From NCBI GenBank assembly GCA_017473665.1, contig JAFUKK010000197.1:1-5621 (forward strand): 5,621 bases of DNA. The letters run 5' to 3'. The stretch's first letter is position 1. Every line of letters begins with the position of its first letter. Both the position numbers and the translations under genes were made by a program. Under the pieces are notes generated by a model, which worked only from the letters and a program-made list of their open reading frames with translations, was not told where the DNA came from and ran no database searches. The DNA comes from Lachnospiraceae bacterium (GTDB lineage Bacteria > Bacillota > Clostridia > Lachnospirales > Lachnospiraceae). Positions 1-5,300 of the stretch are shown piece by piece.

Positions 1-68
1 AGCAGGTGGCTAAGAATCCCAAGTCATATACAGGCGTTTATGTGAAGAAGATGCTGGAGAGGAAATGA
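1..68 (+). CDS. uvrA: UvrA, excinuclease ABC subunit A (C-terminal end only)
   Basis: Only the last 21 full codons are in the window, read in frame 3 and ending in TGA at 66-68. The visible residues include VAKNPKSYTGVYVKKML, which matches the characteristic UvrA tail in which a V/I-A-x-N-x-x-SYTG-x-Y-L/V-K segment closes the protein. UvrA is the DNA-damage-sensing ATPase of nucleotide excision repair; it works with UvrB in the cytoplasm. The ATPase and zinc-finger regions lie upstream of the window, so canonical UvrA cannot be told from a UvrA paralogue. The stop overlaps the ATG of the next gene (ATGA at 65-68), which suggests translational coupling. Confidence 0.72.
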   Translation, partial: QVAKNPKSYTGVYVKKMLERK

Positions 69-616
69 CAAAAGTGAGAAATATTATAAAGATAACGGAT
101 GCACTTACTCTTGTACCCCTGGGATTGGATTTTTTGGACAGTGTACATTGTTATGCATCAGATATTGAGAATACCAGATATATGATGCGTCTGCCTAATG
201 AGTCACTGGATGAAACAAGAGCTTTTTTGGAAGCAGTGGATGCCCAGTGGCAGAAGGAGTCCCCTTCCTTTTTCGAATTTGCCATTCTGCTGGATGGCAT
301 ACATATTGGCGCAGTGTCAGCATATTTGGACGAGATGGAAACCGGAACCTGTGCTGAACTGGGATGGATTATCCGTAAGGAGTACTGGGGACGAGGCTTG
401 GGATATGAGGCTGCAAAGGCTATGGTGGCATTTTGCAGGGAGTGTCTGGGGGTACACCATTTTATAGCACACTGTGATACTGAAAATGTGGGTTCCCGTC
501 GTATCATGGAGAAGTTGGGCATGAAGTGCACCTGCGTCAATGAGGGTAGGAGAAACAGGGTAGCTACAGAGGACAGTCGTGAGTATCAGTATGAAATGTA
601 TATAGGAGAAAAGTAG
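65..616 (+). CDS. GNAT family N-acetyltransferase (RimJ/RimL-like)
   Basis: This 183-residue protein has the length and layout of a single-domain GNAT acetyltransferase, which transfers the acetyl group of acetyl-CoA to an amine. The acetyl-CoA pyrophosphate-binding motif A is visible as RKEYWGRGLGYEAAKAM at about residues 104-120, preceded by the ELGWIIR strand. Motif B is visible at about 136-153, with N141, S144, R145/R146 and a terminal KLGM. The N-terminal region, with an N-T-R-Y-M segment followed by E-S-L-D-E-T, is typical of the Acetyltransf_3 (RimJ/RimL) branch. The substrate cannot be read from the sequence; it could be a protein N-terminus or a small molecule. The ATG overlaps the uvrA stop by four bases, with GGAG at 56-59 as ribosome binding site inside uvrA. 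The gene is probably co-transcribed with uvrA; a role in DNA repair is not implied. Confidence 0.88.
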   Translation: MTKVRNIIKITDALTLVPLGLDFLDSVHCYASDIENTRYMMRLPNESLDETRAFLEAVDAQWQKESPSFFEFAILLDGIHIGAVSAYLDEMETGTCAELGWIIRKEYWGRGLGYEAAKAMVAFCRECLGVHHFIAHCDTENVGSRRIMEKLGMKCTCVNEGRRNRVATEDSREYQYEMYIGEK

Positions 617-619
617 TCT

Positions 620-886
620 ATGCAGAGAAACAGAATGGATACTACAAAAGTGAGTTTTACTGACGAACAGAAGAAAGCACTCATGGATGCCATCCACGAT
701 TTCTTTCATTCCGAATACGATGAGGATTTGGGTATCATCAAGCAACAGCGCATTATGGAGCTATTTACGGAAGAATTGGCGACAATTATCTATAACAAAG
801 CCCTTGATGATGCCATGACCTGGTACAAGCGGCAGCAGGATAATCTGGAAGCCGATTTCTATTCCTTGTATAAAGAGGCTCGATAA
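620..886 (+). CDS. DUF2164 family protein
   Basis: This small cytoplasmic protein of 88 residues has no signal peptide or membrane segment. It resembles the DUF2164 family: a first helix around residues 14-31 (TDEQKKALMDAIHDFFHSE), then an E-D-L-G turn, a hydrophobic helix with I-M-E-L-F-T-E-E-L, the conserved I-Y-N-x-A-x-x-D-A box at about 57-65 and a charged C-terminal helix. The family has no established biochemical role. The gene starts three bases after the GNAT stop and has AGGAG at 604-608, eleven bases before the ATG at 620. A second in-frame ATG at 635 has a weaker site. The tight spacing puts it in the uvrA-GNAT unit. Confidence 0.8.
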   Translation: MQRNRMDTTKVSFTDEQKKALMDAIHDFFHSEYDEDLGIIKQQRIMELFTEELATIIYNKALDDAMTWYKRQQDNLEADFYSLYKEAR

Positions 887-933
887 AGGGGCGGAATGGA
901 TTTGGGAGTATACAGAAAGGTAGGGTATTGCAG

Positions 934-1250
934 ATGACAGTTAAAATTTTAGAAGTAAAGCAGAAAAGCTGTCCGGCAACACGTTTGATTGGATTGGCAT
1001 GTTCTTTCCGATGGATGCAGAAGTGCCGGAGGGCTTTGAATATGTTAATATAGAGCCATTGGATTATGCAGTATGTTATTTGTGTGATAAAGAAGGCAGT
1101 AATGAGTTCTATTCGATGGACACACATAATATGTGTCTGGAGGAGTTGAAAGCACATGGTCTGAAAAGAAAAGAAGATGATTGGTGCTTTGAAAGATATA
1201 ATTGTCCCAGATTTACCACACCGGACGAAAATGGGGATGTTATTGTGTGA
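934..1250 (+). pseudogene. GyrI-like / AraC effector-binding domain protein, internally deleted and frameshifted
   Basis: Two pieces of one protein family are present in different frames. From the ATG at 934 (TAGGG at 921-925 as possible ribosome binding site) frame 1 reads MTVKILEVKQKSCPATRLIG, the start expected for stand-alone GyrI-like effector-binding proteins of roughly 150 residues. That frame then loses similarity and stops at about 1050. From about 975 frame 3 reads GNTFDWIGMFFPMDAEVPEG, and further on DTHNMCLEEL and WCFERYNCPRFTTPDENG, the C-terminal half of the same family. The middle part, estimated at some 50 residues, is missing. The end also looks clipped: it stops at GDVIV where relatives usually continue into an aromatic tail. 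An ATG at 999 could give an 83-residue C-terminal fragment. Homologues bind small hydrophobic ligands; this copy is unlikely to fold normally. Family assignment is from recall of motifs. Confidence 0.65.
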
Positions 1251-1274
1251 AATGGTAGGAATGGCTTCTCTTAT

Positions 1275-1769
1275 TTGCCTGATGCAAAAAATGAATTGCC
1301 GGATTCGGTTATGGTTGCATTTTTAAAAAATACAGATGAAAAAAGACAAGATGTTCAAAAACTGGTGAAATTGCTCAGAAAGACAAAAAGAACTTTCAGA
1401 GCGATAGTACTTGACGTTACCAATACGGGTTGGGAAGAGAAGAGTGATTTTACGGTTGAAAACTGTTGTCTGACCCAAAGAATGTATAAAAATTTGGTTT
1501 CTATCCTTCACAGAGGAAGCGGAAAGTGGCAAATCATTCCGGAGGACAGGCAGATGCTGAAGGGGATTCTGTTTTCAGAAGAGCATTTTTCTGCAACTGT
1601 CTCCCGAAGGAATGATTGTGATTATTACCGGGAATGCGGGATAAAGGGTTTTGGTTTTTGTCTGCCGGTGGAAGGAACTATCACGAATGACGAAGGGTTA
1701 ACGATAAATTTGCATCGCTTAGGGTGGTATATGCATAAGCTGCTTCAGATTGCGGAGAAAAAAATATAA
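1275..1769 (+). CDS. Hypothetical protein, possibly 5'-truncated
   Basis: I do not recognise this 164-residue product. It is predicted soluble, with no signal peptide or membrane segment. A lysine/arginine-rich helix lies at about residues 23-40 (EKRQDVQKLVKLLRKTKR), and an F-R-A-I-V-L-D-V strand follows. There are five cysteines (64, 65, 115, 121, 129), with a D-C-D-Y-Y-R-E-C-G stretch that could be a metal or disulfide site, though this is a guess. The only early start codons are a TTG at 1275, fourteen bases after a weak AGGA (1257-1260), and an ATG at 1311 with no good ribosome binding site. The reading frame stays open back to the stop of the preceding GyrI-like fragment, in the same frame, so the true N-terminus may be lost. 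An intrinsic terminator follows. It is real coding sequence or a recent remnant; whether it is expressed is unclear. Confidence 0.5.
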   Translation: MPDAKNELPDSVMVAFLKNTDEKRQDVQKLVKLLRKTKRTFRAIVLDVTNTGWEEKSDFTVENCCLTQRMYKNLVSILHRGSGKWQIIPEDRQMLKGILFSEEHFSATVSRRNDCDYYRECGIKGFGFCLPVEGTITNDEGLTINLHRLGWYMHKLLQIAEKKI

Positions 1770-1821
1770 CTATATAGAAAAACACATTTATAACCAGTAA
1801 CTAAATATTGCTATGTATAAT

Positions 1822-1853
1822 ACCGGCCTGTCAAACAGTGGGCCGGTGTTTTT
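1822..1853 (+). terminator. Rho-independent terminator of the uvrA-side transcription unit
   Basis: ACCGGCC (1822-1828) pairs perfectly with GGCCGGT (1841-1847) around a 12-base loop, and a run of T follows at 1849-1853 (GTTTTTC, then TTATTT). The loop can add a short inner CTGT/ACAG pairing. The T-run is on the plus-strand side only; the opposite side is not U-rich when read on the minus strand, so it should stop the leftward-to-rightward unit and not the convergent DUF3892 gene efficiently. Confidence 0.88.
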
Positions 1854-1858
1854 CTTAT

Positions 1859-2158
1859 TTATTCACTTACCGAGGGCAGATTACTTAAGTTATTATTCTC
1901 AGTACCGTCAGGCAGGGATTTCAGATATTCAGAATCCTTTCGGTTGGCGATGCACACACCCTTGATATCTCCGGCCTTTGCCATGGAGACACCCTCTTCC
2001 TTGGACACAGTGGCTCCGTCGGACAGCTGATAGCCGGTGATACGTCCGCCGGATTTCACCAGGCCTACGATTTCCTTGGCATCTGATTTTGCTTGAGGCA
2101 CATCGTCCAGGGCCGCATAGGCCAGCTCTGCCCCCAGTTCTTTCTTGTCTGTATTCAT
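1859..2158 (-). CDS. DUF3892 domain-containing small protein
   Basis: This is a 99-residue soluble protein of unknown function. The C-terminal two thirds match DUF3892: GGRITGYQLSDGATVSKEEG at about 37-56, then a S-M-A-K-A-G-D-I-K-G-V segment, N-R-K at 72-74 and the tail SLPDGTENNNLSNLPSV at 81-97, which is the family's most typical signature. The N-terminal ~30 residues are charged and probably form a helix. I place the start at the ATG complementary to 2156-2158, because AAGGAG (complement of 2165-2170) lies six bases upstream; a longer reading from 2206 has no comparable site. The gene is convergent with the upstream unit and divergent from mreB, so it is transcribed on its own. Nothing in the sequence reveals its partner or pathway. 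Confidence 0.85.
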   Translation of the reverse strand: MNTDKKELGAELAYAALDDVPQAKSDAKEIVGLVKSGGRITGYQLSDGATVSKEEGVSMAKAGDIKGVCIANRKDSEYLKSLPDGTENNNLSNLPSVSE

Positions 2159-2164
2159 TGCATA

Positions 2165-2170
2165 CTCCTT
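2165..2170 (-). promoter_or_regulatory. Ribosome binding site deciding the DUF3892 start
   Basis: On the minus strand this reads AAGGAG, six bases before the ATG at 2158. It supports a 99-residue product and argues against the longer in-frame start at 2206. Confidence 0.8.
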
Positions 2171-2264
2171 GTATTTAACATATAGTTCTATGATTTCAAG
2201 TTGCATATTTAGTATGCTCTAAAAATCATGAAAAATTTTCAAAATACCCCTAAAGTTTTTTTCT

Positions 2265-2360
2265 ATGCATCCGATATATATTCTGAAAGCGGTTTTTATC
2301 TGCTTTGGCATGGACGCAAAGGAGGGCAAAGGAGTGAGTTCCTCGGATGCGTTCTTTTTT
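2265..2360 (+). ncRNA. Candidate structured RNA / attenuator upstream of mreB
   Basis: ATGCATCCGA (2265-2274) pairs with TCGGATGCGT (2343-2352), giving ten pairs with one G-U. A U-tract, TTCTTTTTT, begins where the stem ends (2352-2360), so the closing stem itself looks like an intrinsic terminator read on the plus strand. Inside it, AAAGCGG (2286-2292) pairs with CTGCTTT (2300-2306) around a seven-base loop, and GGAG (2331-2334) can pair with TTCC (2339-2342). The layout is a three-way junction with a purine-rich linker (2307-2330). The linker contains GGACGCAAAG and two tandem copies of GCAAAGGAG. A competing hairpin is ACGCA/TGCGT plus GAGG/CCTC (2314-2325 with 2341-2352). I recognise no known riboswitch class. 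It could be a small RNA, an attenuator for mreB or a terminator left from a lost gene. Confidence 0.4.
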
Positions 2361-2386
2361 GTTAATAGAGCAGAAAAGCAGATAAT

Positions 2387-2398
2387 ATTTTCGAAAAT
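2387..2398. repeat. 12-base perfect palindrome ATTTTCGAAAAT
   Basis: This is a perfect dyad of twelve bases in the mreB upstream region, about 100 bases before the -10 box. It could be an operator for a dimeric regulator, but AT-rich DNA yields such palindromes by chance fairly often, and no second copy is seen near the promoter. Confidence 0.3.
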
Positions 2399-2496
2399 GA
2401 ATCGTAAGACGATAATGGTAGAATCCTGTCACAAAAATTTATAAAATCATAAGAAAAAAATTTGATAAAGACCTATGAATTTCCAATTGTTTCAGT

Positions 2497-2502
2497 TATA
2501 AT
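2497..2502 (+). promoter_or_regulatory. Consensus -10 box (TATAAT) for mreB
   Basis: TATAAT lies 51 bases before the ATG chosen for mreB, so a transcript would begin near 2509 and leave a leader of about 45 bases. The -35 region at the right distance (2474-2479, TATGAA) is a poor match to TTGACA; a better TTGATA at 2462-2467 is too far away. The A/T-rich tracts just upstream could act as an UP element. Sigma-A type is inferred. Because this box is downstream of the structured element, mreB should be transcribable independently of it. Confidence 0.6.
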
Positions 2503-2537
2503 ATACCTTGTATTATTTCGCTCGAAAATACCAGCAG

Positions 2538-2544
2538 AAAGGGG
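2538..2544 (+). promoter_or_regulatory. Ribosome binding site deciding the mreB start
   Basis: AAAGGGG lies eight bases before the ATG at 2553. It supports that start over an in-frame TTG at 2508, which would sit at the predicted transcription start. An out-of-frame ATG at 2548 opens only a nine-codon frame and is too close to the site. Confidence 0.7.
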
Positions 2545-2552
2545 TATATGTT

Positions 2553-3542
2553 ATGCAGTGTACAGATATTGGAATAGATTTAGGTACAGCTAGTATATTA
2601 GTTTACATCAGAGGAAAGGGCGTAGTATTAAAGGAGCCCTCTGTAGTAGCTTTCGATAGAGACACAGACAAGATTAAGGCCATAGGAGAGGACGCGCGTT
2701 TGATGCTGGGTAGAACCCCCGGCAATATTGTAGCAGTACGTCCCCTGCGTCAGGGTGTTATTTCTGACTATACCGTGACTGAGAAGATGATGAAGTATTT
2801 CATCCAGAAGGCCCTGGGCCGCAGAAGCTTCCGTAAGCCTCGTATCGCAGTGTGCGTACCCAGTGGTGTCACTGAGGTAGAGAAGAAGGCGGTAGAGGAT
2901 GCTACTTACCAGGCAGGTGCCAGGGAAGTGGCTATTATCGAGGAGCCCATTGCAGCAGCAATTGGTGCAGGTATCGATATTTCCAAGCCTTGTGGCAATA
3001 TGATCGTAGATATCGGTGGTGGTACCTCCGACATCGCGGTAATTTCCCTGGGTGGTACCGTAGTCAGCGAATCTATAAAGATTGCCGGCGACGACTTCGA
3101 CGAAGCTATTGTTCGTTATATGAGGAAAAAGCATAATCTTCTGATTGGTGAGAGAACCGCAGAGGATATGAAGATAAAGATTGGATGTGCTTTCAAGAGA
3201 CCTGAGGTAGACACCATGGATTGCCGTGGCCGTAACCTGGTAACCGGTCTGCCTGAGACAGTCACTGTATCCTCTGAGGAGATGGAAGAGGCTTTAAGAG
3301 AGACCACATCCCAGATTGTAGAGACTATCCATAGTGTACTTGAGAAAACTCCCCCTGAGCTGGCAGCGGATATCGCTGAAAGAGGTATCGTACTTACCGG
3401 TGGCGGTAGCTTATTGTGTGGCTTGGAGGATTTGATTTATGAAAAGACCGGTATTAATACCATGACTGCTGAGGACCCTATGACCGCAGTAGCTGTTGGT
3501 ACCGGTAAATACGTAGAGTTCCTGGCAGGCAGCAGAGACTAG
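2553..3542 (+). CDS. mreB: MreB/Mbl family rod shape-determining actin-like protein
   Basis: The 329-residue product has the usual length for MreB-type bacterial actins, which form ATP-dependent membrane-associated filaments that guide elongasome peptidoglycan synthesis. Phosphate-1 loop: DIGIDLGTASILVYIRGKG at residues 5-23, followed by EPSVVA. GRTPGNIVAVRPL lies at 53-65. The EEP segment with the conserved acidic residue is at 130-132. Phosphate-2 loop: MIVDIGGGTSDIAVISLGG at 150-168. LLIGERTAED is at 196-205 and the adenosine motif GIVLTGGGSL at 278-287. Gene order resembles B. subtilis mbl-flhO-flhP, and NMIVDIGGGTSDIAVIS, IAGDDFD and LLIGERTAED look slightly more Mbl-like, so mbl is an equally fair name. 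The gene is preceded by its own -10 box and followed at 77 bases by flgF with no clear terminator. Nothing essential appears to be missing. Confidence 0.95.
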   Translation: MQCTDIGIDLGTASILVYIRGKGVVLKEPSVVAFDRDTDKIKAIGEDARLMLGRTPGNIVAVRPLRQGVISDYTVTEKMMKYFIQKALGRRSFRKPRIAVCVPSGVTEVEKKAVEDATYQAGAREVAIIEEPIAAAIGAGIDISKPCGNMIVDIGGGTSDIAVISLGGTVVSESIKIAGDDFDEAIVRYMRKKHNLLIGERTAEDMKIKIGCAFKRPEVDTMDCRGRNLVTGLPETVTVSSEEMEEALRETTSQIVETIHSVLEKTPPELAADIAERGIVLTGGGSLLCGLEDLIYEKTGINTMTAEDPMTAVAVGTGKYVEFLAGSRD

Positions 3543-3604
3543 GACGGTATCCTCTCATTGTGAGGGCTGTCTGGATATATGCGCCATGCAGATAATAACA
3601 CTTA

Positions 3605-3612
3605 AGAGGAGG
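3605..3612 (+). promoter_or_regulatory. Strong ribosome binding site of the flgF-like gene
   Basis: AGAGGAGG lies seven bases before the ATG at 3620. The rest of the 77-base gap (3543-3604) shows only a weak CCTC/GAGG hairpin without a U-tract, and no recognisable sigma-D (FliA-type) promoter. Confidence 0.75.
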
Positions 3613-3619
3613 ACGCCGG

Positions 3620-4399
3620 ATGCTAAAGGGATTATATACTGCTTATACAGGTATGGTGAATGAGCAGAACAGAATGGATATTATGACCAATAATCTGGCC
3701 AATGCCAGTACCGTAGGTTATAAGAAAGAAGGGTCTACCAGCCAGTCTTTTGAGGATATCCTTACGGTAAAGATCAAGGACTCCACCATAGGTGAAAAAC
3801 TGGCGCAGCCCCTGGGCGTAAAAAATCCGGGTGTCAAGATTGGCGAGAACTACGTGGACTTTGGGCAGGGCTCTTTCAGAATTACCAATAGTCCCTATGA
3901 TTTGGCTCTTTCAGGGGAAGGCTTTTTTGCTATTGAGTTTACCAATAAGGCAGGAGAGACCTCTACCAAATATACACGTGCCGGTCAGTTCACGCTGAAT
4001 AAGGATGGCTATCTGGTGACCCAGGAAGGGGACTATGTGCTGGATGTAAATGACAAAAGAATCCGGTTGGATACTGCTACTGACTCCTCTATTCTTGAGG
4101 ATGGCACCATTGAACAGCGCGGGAGAAAGGTAGCACAGATTCAGGTGACGGATTTTGAAGATTATGATTATTTGGAAAAGTATGGTGAGACCTATTATGA
4201 AGCTTTAAAGGGAGCCACCGAAAAACCTGCGGATGCACAGATAAAATCCGGATATCTGGAGATGTCCAATGTGTCCGTGGTGTCCGAAATGGTAAATATG
4301 ATTAGTATTACCAGGGCCTATGAATCCAACCAGAAGATATTACAGACTTACGACAATTCTTTGGAGATTGCCGTAAATCAATTGGGTAGAGTACAGTAG
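3620..4399 (+). CDS. flgF: Flagellar basal-body rod/hook protein, FlgF-like (FlhO)
   Basis: This 259-residue protein is a flagellar axial protein exported by the flagellar type III system and built into the proximal rod. It has the three expected blocks. The N-terminal rod domain is at residues 1-35, with NNLANASTVGYKK at 24-36. The middle FlgE/F/G domain has DLALSGEGFFAIE at 94-106 and YTRAGQFTLNKDGYLVTQEG at 118-137. The C-terminal domain is at 210-256, with SGYLEMSNVSVVSEMVNMI and TRAYESNQKILQTYDNSLE. No signal peptide is present, as expected for type III export. It is the paralogue of the next gene. FlgF is chosen over FlgG because the following gene is the clearer FlgG and because the order mreB-flgF-flgG matches B. 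subtilis mbl-flhO-flhP. Strong AGAGGAGG precedes the start; flgG follows after 36 bases. Confidence 0.9.
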   Translation: MLKGLYTAYTGMVNEQNRMDIMTNNLANASTVGYKKEGSTSQSFEDILTVKIKDSTIGEKLAQPLGVKNPGVKIGENYVDFGQGSFRITNSPYDLALSGEGFFAIEFTNKAGETSTKYTRAGQFTLNKDGYLVTQEGDYVLDVNDKRIRLDTATDSSILEDGTIEQRGRKVAQIQVTDFEDYDYLEKYGETYYEALKGATEKPADAQIKSGYLEMSNVSVVSEMVNMISITRAYESNQKILQTYDNSLEIAVNQLGRVQ

Positions 4400-4435
4400 T
4401 AACAAAAGAGATAACCGGAAAGGTGTGAGACAAGT

Positions 4436-5251
4436 ATGGTACGTAGTTTATGGACAGCAGCTACAGGCATGATTGCACAGCAGAATAATGTAGATACCAT
4501 TGCCAACAACCTGGCAAATGTAAATACTATGGGATATAAGACCCAGGTAAATGAATTCAAGACACTTTTGTATCAGAATATTCAGACCCGTACTACCAGT
4601 GCCAATGGTGAGCAGAAGCCCAGTAGTGCACAGGTTGGCTTGGGTGTGCGTAATGCGTCCATCTCCTCTATTTTTACCACAGGTAGCTTTCTGGCATCTG
4701 AGAGTCCTACAGCGTTTGCTATTGATGGTAAAGGTTTCTTTTCCGTGAAAGGTGCAGATGGACAGACCTATTACACCCGTAATGGTAATTTCCAGTTTAC
4801 TTTGGCAGAGAGAGGCAATATGCTGGCTACCAGTGAGGGTTTACCTGTATTGGATTCCAATGGCAAGCCCATTGTTTTGGATGAAAAATATGTGGTGAGT
4901 AATATCACCATTACAAAGGATGGCGAGGTATGTTATCCTGATGAAAATAATAATGACCAGCCTATTGGCATAAAGATTGGCGTATTTCAGTTTAATAATC
5001 CTAACGGTTTGGAAAAGCTCAGTGATAGCCGCTATCAGGTCACAGCGGCCAGCGGCCAGCCTATTAATGAAGCTACCAGCAATACTGTGGAGCGTAGTGA
5101 TATCATACAGGGATATTTGGAAGGATCCAATGTACAAGTAGTGGATGAAATGGTAAATATGATTGTGGCACAGCGTGCTTACGAGTTAAATTCCAAAGCA
5201 ATTACCGCATCTGATGAGATGATGCAACAGGCAAATAACCTGAGAAGATAA
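4436..5251 (+). CDS. flgG: Flagellar basal-body rod protein FlgG (FlhP-like)
   Basis: This 271-residue distal-rod protein sits at or near the usual FlgG length of about 260. The start MVRSLWTAATGM is typical of FlgG, followed by NNVDTIANNLANVNTMGYK at residues 17-35. The central domain has AFAIDGKGFFSV at 93-104 and YTRNGNF at 113-119; the later stretch LAERGNMLATSEG is slightly longer than the common form, a small insertion in a variable loop. The C-terminal block GYLEGSNVQVVDEMVNMI is at 226-243, then AQRAYELNSKAITASDEMMQ and the NNLRR end expected for FlgG. It assembles beyond FlgF in the rod that crosses the peptidoglycan. AGGTG at 4421-4425 is the likely ribosome binding site. The gene is co-directional with both neighbours, with gaps of 36 and 49 bases, which suggests one operon. 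Confidence 0.94.
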   Translation: MVRSLWTAATGMIAQQNNVDTIANNLANVNTMGYKTQVNEFKTLLYQNIQTRTTSANGEQKPSSAQVGLGVRNASISSIFTTGSFLASESPTAFAIDGKGFFSVKGADGQTYYTRNGNFQFTLAERGNMLATSEGLPVLDSNGKPIVLDEKYVVSNITITKDGEVCYPDENNNDQPIGIKIGVFQFNNPNGLEKLSDSRYQVTAASGQPINEATSNTVERSDIIQGYLEGSNVQVVDEMVNMIVAQRAYELNSKAITASDEMMQQANNLRR

Positions 5252-5300
5252 TGGATTTTACATAATATCTTCTGTTTTGGAATGAAAGGCGGGGTTGTGT

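Larger units (their letters stand above)
2171..2496. other. Long non-coding interval between DUF3892 and mreB
   Basis: No convincing long gene lies here. A 60-codon minus-strand frame across 2250-2432 matches nothing I know and coincides with the inverted-repeat region. The interval is AT-rich apart from 2265-2350. It contains an inverted repeat GCATA/TATGC (2203-2207 and 2213-2217) and TGAAAA/TTTTCA (2229-2234 and 2236-2241), both just upstream of DUF3892 and possible operators. It also contains the structured element and the palindrome listed separately. A weak plus-strand promoter candidate is TTGCAT (2201-2206) with AATCAT (2224-2229) at 17-base spacing; it would start transcription shortly before the structured element. 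Confidence 0.6.

Noticed and set aside
2307..2350. Cyclic-di-GMP (GEMM) riboswitch suggested by GGACGCAAAG near flagellar genes
   Set aside because: The ten-base string matches part of the GEMM-I core. The preceding GCAAACC hairpin, the following GG-CCTAA segment and the tetraloop receptor partner are not present in the right order, so the match is probably coincidental. A covariance-model search would settle it.
2250..2432. Minus-strand 60-codon ORF across the inverted-repeat region
   Set aside because: It has no recognisable family and its sequence is fully explained by the structured repeats, whose U-tract points to the plus strand.
2508..2552. Longer MreB start at a TTG
   Set aside because: It lies at the predicted transcription start, has no ribosome binding site and adds residues not found in MreB/Mbl; the ATG at 2553 has AAAGGGG at proper spacing.
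2548..2577. Nine-codon frame starting at an ATG just before the mreB start
   Set aside because: It is only three bases from the ribosome binding site and out of frame with mreB; it is probably an incidental ATG.
3543..3619. Terminator or sigma-D promoter between mreB and flgF
   Set aside because: The CCTC/GAGG pairing is only four bases with no U-tract. GCAGATAA resembles a sigma-D -10, but no TAAA lies at the expected distance.
4286..5164. Direct DNA repeat GAAATGGTAAATATGATT at 4286-4303 and 5147-5164
   Set aside because: It encodes the shared E-M-V-N-M-I motif of the paralogous FlgF and FlgG C-terminal domains; it is explained by gene family similarity and not by a mobile or regulatory repeat.
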